Origin: Petrosia ficiformis
Taxonomy: Eukaryota > Porifera > Demospongiae > Haplosclerida > Petrosiidae
Assembly (NCBI GenBank): GCA_947044365.1
Contig: OX345642.1
Span: 954,001 to 1,018,000, forward strand
Length of the DNA: 64,000 bases
Direction of reading: 5' to 3'
In this document: positions 1 to 8,944 of the stretch, in pieces
Layout of the letters: each line of letters starts with the position of its first letter
Position numbering within the stretch: position 1 is the first letter of the stretch
Notes under the pieces: generated by a model
The model's input: only the letters and a program-made list of their open reading frames with translations
The model's database searches: none
Told to the model about the DNA's origin: nothing
Made by a program: the position numbers and the translations under genes

Positions 1-135
1 ATTTATTGTAAAGTATATCAAAACTGCACTTAAATTCGATGGCATTACATAGTCATCAAAAGTGTGTTACTTGTGATATTAAGCATCATCCAATATTTCG
101 TCTAATAATCTAATTTTTAAATGCAGGTTGTCTCA

Positions 136-443
136 ATGGAAGGCAATCGAGTATCTAAATGCAAATGGTGGACCATTCTCTTGCTTTTTGTTATCACGCT
201 GCTTATTTTCATTGCAATAATTGGAGTTGGTAACTAAAATAAAATATTTTTTCACTATTAATTTGTTCTCTCCCTCGCATATTAGCTGTTGCAGGTATTG
301 TTAGTGCCCAAATGAATGATGAACTTGTTACAGATGATCTACATCACTGGACCTACTACATGATAGTTGCCACATTGGCCACTGTCCCTTATTCATTTTT
401 TGGTACTGCTGCTGTGGTTTTGCTAGTGAAATCTAAAAAGTAA
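136..443 (+). CDS. Small two-pass membrane protein, two exons
   Basis: Not recognised as a named family. The ATG at 136 opens a 94-nt exon ending at 229 before a GTAACT donor; the second exon runs from 286, after a pyrimidine-rich acceptor ending in TTAG, to the TAA at 441-443. Joining them keeps frame and gives 83 residues. Residues about 11-32 form a strongly hydrophobic helix (WWTILLLFVITLLIFIAIIG), and a second one lies near residues 54-76, ending in a short basic tail (VKSKK). The in-frame GTT GTC TCA just before the ATG follows an AG, so the exon might continue an upstream coding exon outside the window; the ATG is chosen because the protein is then a self-contained two-pass membrane protein. 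Confidence 0.55.
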
Positions 444-521
444 AATTACTATTCATGATTGTGTTATTCTTAGTTTATTTGGTTTATTGTTGTGTTGTAT
501 TTGTTTGATTGCTTACTAATT

Positions 522-755
522 GTTTATTTATATATCATCCTGTTGTCTGTCATAGAAGTCAAAAAGATTCAGCAGAAAATCCAAATCAAAACAACACTTC
601 TATTCAAGATACCCTAGTGTCTGAAAATCCCATCGATAGTTTATTTATATATCATCCTGTTGTCTGTCATAGAAGTCAAAGTTCAGAAGATCCAACCAAA
701 TCAAGACAACACTTCTATTCAAATTACCCAAATGTCTGAAAATAGTCAAAATACC
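522..755 (+). repeat. 117-bp tandem duplication carrying a splice acceptor
   Basis: Bases 522-638 and 639-755 are near copies: both contain TTATTTATATATCATCC, then the acceptor TGTCTGTCATAG, then an exon-like stretch with AACACTTCTATTCAA and GTCTGAAAAT. The copy duplicates an intron end plus the start of the next exon, so the downstream membrane-protein gene has two candidate 3' splice sites, at 555 and 672. Confidence 0.75.
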
Positions 756-1905
756 AGTGATGAAGAAAATCAAGAAGCTGCTCGATTAATGTTTCGTAAT
801 CAAACTTCTGACGAGGTACATGTAGATGGTCATGATGATACTTCTAAAGTGGTAGCTGTTATAAAGGAAAAACATTTTGTTAAGTTTCAGGCTGATTTAG
901 ATGAAATATTATATATACACCTGCCATTGGGTTGTTCTTTTCCCTACTCCTGTCATCATTAGCCTTACTGACAGGTAAGGTATGAATTATTCATATATTA
1001 TTATTTCTTTTTTTTCACACACAGTTTTATGGGGTCTTGCTATAGCTTATGATTATGCTCAGAAGGATGAAAAGCAATTCTATATATATATTGGTGTGGA
1101 AGTACTCGTTGGTATAATAATGCCTATTTTAGTAGTGATAATGTCAGCTATATTTTCCATATTTCTGGAATACATCACAAAGGGTTACATTAATCCTCGC
1201 GTCATTATACCGAAATTTCTTCCAGTTGTAAAACTTGTTGAAAGTTCTGAAGGTACTCAGTATTGGACAATATTAGATCATTTTTATTTCGAGTTAAAAT
1301 ACAAAAAAGAAGGACGATGCTCTGGTTATTGCAGTCATACCCCTGCTACTTGGATCCTAACCATAATATTATCCTTGGCATTCTTATTGGCTGCGAGTTA
1401 TTTCATGAATCAGAATATCACACAACAAGTCACACTACGATCATGTCCAGACAGTAGTACGAAATTAGACTGTTTCGATGGGACACATTTTAAATATATT
1501 GATTGTAATGCAAGTAATGTTACGTTTGATGTTATTCACTGCTTCAAGTTTCTAAGGCTTGGGAAAGATAATGATATTATTGGAGCAGTTGCCAGCTCAT
1601 TTGCTTTCTATCTGGTCCTACTTGCATTCTTCTCAGCACTTGTTCATATAGCAGAAATTCTGAATGCTTTTCAACCAAGTAAACGATGGGGTTGTGGATT
1701 TGTAGTTTTTGCTATTCTGATGATTTTCATTATGATAGTTGCTGTTATTGTACTTATTGTGTTAGAGTTCTCGACACTTGAGATCATAGTACAGATAGTT
1801 CATGTGATTATAATTGCAGCTTTTATATTCCTGACTGGGCTACTTCTCATCAACAGTAAATCGTGGAGATGTAAAAATAAATCTAATGAACCATCTGGAC
1901 CTTGA
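732..1905 (+). CDS. Multi-pass membrane protein with a 2-bp frameshift
   Basis: Family not recognised. An acidic, Ser/Asn-rich N-terminus starts at the ATG at 732. A 50-bp intron (975-1024, GTAAGG to CACACAG) separates it from an exon encoding a protein with about six hydrophobic segments, a cysteine-bearing extracellular-like loop around 1430-1560 with N-glycosylation sequons, and a short basic tail ending at 1905. The reading frame before about 905 and the frame of the first membrane helix (GLFFSLLLSSLALL, about 929-970) differ: a TA run at 906-918 appears to hold one TA too many. Without those two bases the acidic leader, the helix and the second exon share one frame. Either a microsatellite sequencing or assembly error or a real lesion. 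The ATG at 982 lies inside the intron and is not a likely start. Confidence 0.55.
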
Positions 1906-2071
1906 CTTTTATTTGTTTTGCTTAACAATTTGCATATAATTATAGTTTTATGTACACATACATACATAGTTACATACATATGTATAATTGTATATATAGA
2001 TTTTTCTGTATGTTTTTTTGTGTTTATATTAACCTAATAACACATTTTTTAAAGCAACACATCATACATAC

Positions 2072-2375
2072 CAGGCTTTCATTCAGAAAATTGTCAAGGG
2101 GGGGGGGGGCAATGTATAGGGTTGGTGTGGTTTGCACACCAACTGCCTAGGGCATGCTCCCCCAGGGATTTTTTGGGTGTTAGACTCTTTGAGGTCATTT
2201 CTGGTGCATTTTCAGACCACAATGATGTAACTGTTTGAGATACTGTTTTGGAATCTAAACCCAAAATAGTTGTATTCAGCTAACTATTAACATTAAAAAA
2301 TATTTTTGGGCAACCAAATTCCCAAGGGGGGGGGTGAATGCCACCCCCCCCCCCCCCCCCCTAAATGAAACCCTG
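2072..2375. mobile_element. MITE with 15-bp inverted ends and CATAC target duplication
   Basis: The left end CAGGCTTTCATTCAG (2072-2086) is the near inverse of the right end CTAAATGAAACCCTG (2361-2375), two mismatches. CATAC occurs on both flanks (2067-2071 and 2376-2380), as expected for a target-site duplication. The interior has G and C homopolymers just inside the ends (about 2098-2110 and 2342-2360) and no open frame. Confidence 0.75.
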
Positions 2376-2380
2376 CATAC

Positions 2381-3639
2381 GTAATAGTGTTGGTTTAACT
2401 AAAACTCATTTTAGTAAAGTAGTTTTAACTAAACGAATGAGGGATACTTTTAGGTAGTTAGCTCTTTTAGTAACTCTAACTCTTATGAATAACGAACTAG
2501 AAAAAAAGAAAGAGCAGCTCATAAACTTACCTCTTTTGTCCTTTACAGAGGTAAGAAGAATACATAGTTATGATCTAGTTTAGGAGACTGATCACTGTAG
2601 CCATCATCCTTTTCTTGATGTGGTTCCTTCTTCAACTCCTCCTCTTAGTACATTTTTTCATCATCTCTTCTACTTCAGTATTCATTTTCACTTCCTCCCC
2701 AATACATAGCATCCATTTCCCCCTTTTAATCAGGTAGTACATATCATTATAAATAGATCTGTAAATGTAATATTGAATTACACACACCTATAAATACTCA
2801 TTCACAACACTTAGAAGGGATTCTGTTTGATATAGCAGCTGGGTATATTAACACACATCAATATCAATTTTCTTTGTCACTTACCACAATGGAGCAGTCA
2901 GTACTAACATTATTATTTTGTATCCAGCTATATATATATATTATATATATATATATATCAATAAAGACATTTGGAAACCAGTTTTTTTTATCCATCTTAG
3001 ATCTTCTGGGAACCATTCACACTTATCTTCTCCTTTTGTGAAAAAGTGTCTAGCAATCATATGATTCCCAAAGGAGCGCGAGCTGGTACAAGTAATTATT
3101 CTTGTATTTTCAAAATTCCCACCATAGTATAGTGTGACCATACATAGATCTATACGTAGACTATTTGGGTGTGGCTCGCCAGACAATTTAGGTATGGCAA
3201 GCATGCAGACGGTGTAAACACATGAACCAGGTACTAATACATGCTGTTACTCGTTCCTCAGTCCATACATACATCAATATTGATTTCCTCGTGAGGCTTC
3301 TGATTTTCTGTGACCATTATGTAAACAGTGATTATACAAGGGTCAATTTACTCACGGAATTGGAAATGCTAATTTTAGCATACGACAAGATGGTACAATT
3401 GTTTTGGGTGAATATCAGAAGAGGATTTACAAAACCGTTTAAACAAATAGTTACGGGAGTAGTATTGCTTGTTAGGAATGGTGAAAAATGGATACCTTTG
3501 TTGATATCTTGTCATTTCGGAGTGAAATATAAATGGTTAGAAGGGGTGTGGTCAATGCTATTAATCTTGATGGTGGAGGATCAAACACATTTGTAGAAGA
3601 AGGATTATTACTAAACTATCTATTGGATTATCAGTAATA
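2381..3639. other. No convincing gene; AT-rich spacer
   Basis: Contains short open frames on both strands (3222-3596 plus, 2941-3204 minus) without recognisable domains or well-supported splice sites, and a TA run at 2928-2960. I see no gene I can support. Confidence 0.4.
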
Positions 3640-3647
3640 GAAGTAGT

Positions 3648-3790
3648 GGATCAACTGGAATATACGGCACCGAAAGTAGGCGTGGCAATGGTTTAATTTG
3701 ACACGGATTACAACCCTAACGATAAGAGACCCTAGGATCAAGGGGTGTGTCTATGAATTTTAATGAGGTGCCGTGTATTCCAGTTGACCC
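3648..3790. mobile_element. 143-bp MITE, 24-bp inverted ends, 8-bp target duplication
   Basis: Left end GGATCAACTGGAATATACGG with CACC (3648-3671) matches the inverse of the right end (3767-3790) at 22 of 24 positions. GAAGTAGT flanks it exactly on both sides (3640-3647 and 3791-3798). An 8-bp duplication with ends starting GG fits Merlin-type or hAT-type elements; the superfamily is a guess, the insertion structure is directly visible. Confidence 0.85.
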
Positions 3791-4139
3791 GAAGTAGTGT
3801 CAATATGTGTGTGTTACATATCTAGTGAAGGAAGTTGTGTCATTCCAGGGGCTTAGTGAATTACTGGGCATGGCACATAAACTAACTCATGCTCAAGCTA
3901 CAGTATAGTCAAGAAGAAATCAGCTTGTGGAAACTGTAGCTGTTGTAGCTAAAATATATCTGCAAAACTTGTACAAGAACTCTTGGAAAGTAACATGAAT
4001 GGAAAAACAAGGTCGTATAATTATACAGTTTCAGATGTGAGAATGTTATCAGAAATGCCAGATTCTTCACAAAACAATCATAGGGATATTTTTTTCTCTA
4101 CACACACATATAGATATATCGATAATTGTATCTTGTTAT

Positions 4140-4538
4140 CCCTTCGTCTCCCCTCTTCCTTTTCCTTCTTGTTCTTTTCCACTCTTCGTCTATCCTCTTT
4201 CTTCTACTCCTCTCCCTCTCTTCTCCAACTCTTCTTCCTTCTACTCCTCCTCCTTCTCCCTTCTCCCTTCTCTTCTAACTCTTCCTCCTCCTTCTCCTTC
4301 TCCTTCTTTTTCTCCTTCTCCTTGTTGTCTTTCTCCCTTCTTCTCCAACTCTTCTTCCTTCTACTCTTCCTCTCCCTCCCTTCTCCCTTCTCCTTCAACT
4401 CTTCTTGCTCCTCCTTCTCCTCCTTCTCCTTGTTATCTTTCTCCCTTCTTCTCCAACTCTTCTTCCTTCTACTCCTCCTCTCCCTCCCTTCTCCTCCTTT
4501 TCCAACTCTTCTTCCTCCTCCTTTTCCTTCTCTTTTAG
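4140..4538 (+). repeat. About 400-bp polypyrimidine (CTT/CTC) tract ending in a splice acceptor
   Basis: Almost unbroken C/T on the plus strand, made of short repeats of CTTCTCC, CTTCCT and a longer unit containing CTTCTCCAACTCTTCTTCC repeated three times. It ends CCTTCTCTTTTAG directly before an EGF-encoding exon. Long open frames over it on both strands (Ser/Leu/Phe-rich or Lys/Glu-rich) are products of low complexity. Confidence 0.85.
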
Positions 4539-5908
4539 TCAATACAATGGTCAGTATAGATGTCCTCATGAGGTGTCTACTATTGTTTGTGTACATGATG
4601 TTGAGTGTCTTGAACCAGAATGTTCAGGACATGGGTCATGTGACTTGGGTACATGTTCATGTGATAGGCCATGGATGGGACCAATATGTAATGTGTTAAT
4701 GTGTTGAATTGTTCAATGGCTAATTGTAGTGGTAAAGGAAAATGTCTAGATGGTAAGGCTTTTTTTTTTTTTTTTTTAAAAACATCCTACTGCAGTACAT
4801 GTTACCATTTTCGTGCCAATTAGTGGGAGGTCTTAATTACTTCATCTGATATTATCAATAATCAATCAATATTAGGTGCACTAATAATCGATATTGGTGT
4901 CTCTACCAATTACCAGCACTAGTATTAAGTTATACTATGTGTAGTGTCATGACACAAGAAAACAGCTATAGCCTTCATATTAGTATTTGAATTTTTGTAA
5001 AATTAATAAGTTTAAAAGTGGATTCACACTAAGGCAGTTAATAATGTAAGTGCTTACATGTATATTATCATATAATCTGAATTTAGCGTAACACAAGATA
5101 CAGAAAAGTCCTCATTGAATCTGTGAGATTAGTAAACTTTGACTATGAAAATACTGTACAATGAATACATTATTGACATAAGCACATACATTGTGGTAAC
5201 TGTCCTTGTGTGAATTTGTATTAGGAAGCAATATTATGATATCATGACAACGAGATTGTTGGTATCCATGAGGCAGGATTATTGATATTCGGTCAAATGT
5301 AATCATAATTATATTTGTTCTACTTATCACAGAATGTTCTGATGGATACTATGGAGTGAACTGTAAGAATAAGTGAGTTATTACATATAGTTATGTAATA
5401 TTGAGTAATATCATATGATGTGTATCATCCCATAATATATAAATATTATTTAATGAACTATGGTGATCTATTTGAATATCATTATATAGCTATTATCTGA
5501 TTGGTCAAGTGACTTGTTCTTATAAATATTATTTAATGAACTATGGTGGTCTAGTTTGAATATCATTAGCTATTCCAGGAATTTGTGCCCCACCCTTATG
5601 AATATTGATATATTAATTTATAATGACCTTTTCTTAATAGAATTACATGTATTGATTAGCAGTATCTTCATGTAACCACTCACTACTATAAATAGAAACT
5701 GTTTGCTATTACAAATAGAAACTACACTATAAATAGAAAACTGCTCTATCCTTATATAATATAATGTATGATGTAATGAAGTGATAGTTGTTACATGTCA
5801 ATAGATATGTACATACTCTCTCTCTCTGTCTCTCTCAGATGTGATTATCCAGATTGTTCTGGACATGGTAAATGTTCTAAGAGTAATGGATCATGCCATT
5901 GTGATCAG
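4539..5908 (+). pseudogene. EGF-like repeat gene fragment, broken
   Basis: Three exon-like pieces encode Cys-rich EGF modules: 4539-4752 (ECSGHGSCDLGTCSCD and then NCSGKGKCLDG), 5333-5372 (ECSDGYYGVNCKN) and 5839-5908 (DCSGHGKCSKSNGSCHCDQ), each bounded by an AG acceptor and a GT donor. EGF repeats of the pattern CSGHGxC with CxCDxxxxGxxC are extracellular modules of adhesion proteins. In the first piece an 8-bp insertion (TTAATGTG near 4696) disrupts the frame between two EGF modules, producing a stop at 4705-4707. Only a few modules survive, with no signal peptide or membrane anchor, so this is a remnant or a damaged part of a larger gene. Two more decayed copies lie at 48440-48560 and 50400-50560. 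Confidence 0.6.
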
Positions 5909-5957
5909 GTAAATGTGTAAATATTAATTTTATGTCATTTTTATATCTTCCTTATTC

Positions 5958-6115
5958 CTCTCCTATTCACACACACATACACATACATGTACACATACAT
6001 GTACATGTACACATATATGATGTACACATACATGTACACATACATGTACATATACATGTACTGATGTACACATTCATGTACACATACATGTACACACACA
6101 CATACATGTACACAT
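5958..6115. repeat. ACATGTAC-type short tandem repeat
   Basis: Alternating ACATACATGTAC and CACATACATGTA units for about 155 bp. The short open frame made of His, Tyr, Met and Thr is a repeat artefact. Confidence 0.7.
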
Positions 6116-6520
6116 GAGAGAATTGATGGAGAAGAGAGAATGGGAACAGCTAGTATTAGAGACTACTAAATGGAGTACTGACTCAATGGATGACTAATGT
6201 AGTTAGTATATATACATGTGATAATCACATGACTTAGGCATGTATTGTATTTTATGTACGTATAGTTGAAAAATTTGGTGAATTTTTTTTATATTGTTAT
6301 CTAGCTATATAGTTAGAGACCACACACTTGTTTTGTTTTGGTGTGACCTCAAATGCTATTAAATTCATTATCCTTTAATAATATACATGATATTATGAAT
6401 ATTATAATCAAATTCAATTGAGAGTCGTCTTCTGACCTTATTTGGTCAAAATGAAGTTGCTTGGGTGGTGCCACATTTCTCTCGTCCAGAAACGTGATAT
6501 ATAATTATAAAATGTGTCAT

Positions 6521-6557
6521 TTATTACCTTATTAGGAATAAAATATTAATAGTAACA
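6521..6557 (+). repeat. Conserved block-start sequence, copy 1 of 4
   Basis: TTATTACCTTATTAGGAATA followed by AAATATTAATAGTAACA recurs at 19915-19950, 34657-34693 and 54625-54662, each time 150-250 bp upstream of Death-domain exon sequence. It marks the left edge of the duplicated blocks and may contain promoter or 5' UTR sequence, which I cannot show. Confidence 0.6.
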
Positions 6558-6728
6558 CATTTAAATAATATTCATGATTCTAAAATTATAAAAGACAGCA
6601 ACTGAAGTTTTGCCAGCCAGCAGTATTGCAGATACAAGATACATTTCAAAGGTTTGTTACCAATAAATATCATACTTCTCATTGACCATAGATAATGTAT
6701 TCTATTCATGCAGAAATTGAGAATAAAC

Positions 6729-8706
6729 ATGGAGCAGAATACTAGTTCAAAATTAGATACTAGTCCAGAACCCACTTCAAACACTCCATCAGTAGCTAGT
6801 AGACCAACAGAACGTGAACTAGATCTTGAGCTTGCAGAGTTAGTATATTGGCAGAGATTTGCTACCCACTTACCAGATATTACAAGACCAGATATTGAAG
6901 CGATTGAAATAAATCGTCCTTATGTTGCAGACCAGAAATTAGCACTCTTTGGAACATGGTTACGAAAATCCTCTGATGCAAGATGGAATGATGTTATATC
7001 AGCTCTAGAGAAAGCAGAAGAAAAGAGACTAGCAGACACTCTCAGGAAGGTTTGTTACTAATCAATACTACATCATACTTGTCATTGACTAATGTTAATT
7101 CTATCCATACAGAAATTGAGGGTAAATAAGCAGAATACTAGTACAGAATCAGAAGTTATCGACTTGGACACCTCATCAGTACCTAGCAAGCCAATTGTAA
7201 GTGAACTATGTTCTGAGCTTACAGATTTAGTAGACTGGCAGATTTTTGCTGCCTATTTACCAAATATTACCAATACCGATATCAGACAAATTGAGCATGA
7301 TAATCGTAAACTAGCACAACAAAAACTTGACCTTTTTGGAACGTGGTTAGAAAGATGTTCTAATGCTTCATGGGAACATGTTATAATAGCTCTTAAAAAA
7401 TCAAAAAAGAATGCTCTAGCGGATGCTATAAAAACGAAATTTGACGTAGATGTGCAAAGAGTTTCAAATGCAACAGAGGCTCACAATCACGCTCAACCTG
7501 CCTCCAATCAGGAAGTGCATCTGTCATCAGAAGAAGGGTCTGAAGAGTATGTTGTAGAAGAAATAAAAAAGCTTCGACGATCTTTCGTTTCATTAGTTAG
7601 AGATATTCGTTGCAAGCTTGATGAGTTAGTTAAATCAGGCAAACTTTTACTTCATGATATAGCAGTTTACATTGAAGAGGTACAAGTCTTTGAAATCAAG
7701 GGATTGACTATATTGAATACAATAGATGAGTTATTTGAGGCTATTCGTCCCTACCATGACTATCTCGACTGTGAACTACTAGAACTAATTGTAGAGGAAT
7801 ATTTACATGATGATGATATTACATATAAAGTAAAATCACATATTGATAAGGTGAAGGATTTCAAAAGTATCACACCCATAAAAACCTTAAAGAATAAATT
7901 GCATCAATATGCTAGCATACTTAATATTTCAGATGAGCATTTAGTAGTAGCCACCAAACTCCAAAATGACTGGGGAAGAGTTGTATTAAAATATATTGAA
8001 AAGGTATTTCGTAATCTTCTACAATACCAGCATGAAGTAATCCTCAAAGTAGAGCCTGGATCAATATCTGATTTTACTGCCAAAAGAAAAATTGCAGTAT
8101 TTTATAGACATAAGTCGTCAGAAGCTGCAGTTCATGCGTTTAATGGGAATCTTCATGTTACAGATTGGTGATATAACAGTCTTACAAGAAAGTGAAAACA
8201 AGAATTTCACTTTTGATTCGGCCTTTCTAGAATCATCACAGTCTGGTAATAACGAAGCAGTTCAGTCTCTACTAGACTTGGAAGTTAATAAAGCCAAACT
8301 GCACTGATCCTTGCTGATGGAAATGTTGGTGTTGTTCATCGCTTGCTCTTAGATAGAGCTGATTCTAATCTACAGCGAAAAGATGGCGACACAGCTTTAC
8401 ATATTGCTTGTTACGAACGTCAGAGTACAATTGCAGAATTACCATTGAGCTTCGGTGCTGCTTTTGTCATTCCAAATACAAAGGGTGACACAGCATTTTT
8501 AGCTTCAGTTAGAGGGAATAATACTGAAATTCTTAAGCTCATGCTTAATTCAATTCCTCATTCTCCTTTCATAGTATCTTTAGGAGTAGTCTATGCATGT
8601 AGATTTGGACATTTAGCTGTTTTTAATCTATTCGCGAAACAACTAGAATATACCACTCAAATTGCAAATTTGTTAGTCTATGCATGTAGATTTGGACATT
8701 TTCAAA
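6729..8706 (+). pseudogene. Death-Death-helical module-ankyrin gene, truncated and frameshifted
   Basis: Exon 1 (ATG at 6729, after acceptor ...CATGCAG; ends 7049) encodes a Death domain (LAELVYWQRFATHLPDIT ... KLALFGTWLRK). It joins in phase 0 across a 63-bp intron (7050-7112, donor GTTTGTTA) to an exon from 7113 with a second Death domain (LTDLVDWQIFAAYLPNIT) and the helical module seen in the giant genes (CELLELIVEEYLHDDD). Compared with the copies at 38340-38400 and 61500-61560, a few bases are lost near 8070, so the frame ends at the stop at 8169-8171. The module end and ankyrins continue in other frames (8092-8307; 8343 on). An internal deletion of about 130 bp lies near 8290. At about 8700 the ankyrin sequence stops and runs straight into the start exon of gene A. 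Death domains mediate homotypic assembly of signalling complexes; this copy is unlikely to make a full protein. Confidence 0.8.
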
Positions 8707-8714
8707 AATGGCTG

Positions 8715-8904
8715 ATGGCAAAGGCAGTTATGGATGTAACTAATGAAATAGAAGAAGCGAGTTGTTGCTATATTAATAATTATTGTTCACAAATTGAAAT
8801 GTCTATGGGGCTCCATACATTTTCTTCAAGGTTATAGGTCCCAGTTCTATGGAGTGACGTTAGGTCAAAATAGTATTAAATTTAAAATTTTTTGCATTTT
8901 GTAG

Positions 8905-8944
<40 letters not shown>

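Noticed and set aside
3222..3596. Plus-strand frame of 124 codons
   Set aside because: No domain, no splice support, composition like the surrounding AT-rich DNA.
4204..4699. Ser/Leu/Phe-rich and Lys/Glu-rich proteins over the pyrimidine tract
   Set aside because: Low-complexity artefacts of a C/T run; only the EGF part after 4539 looks coding.
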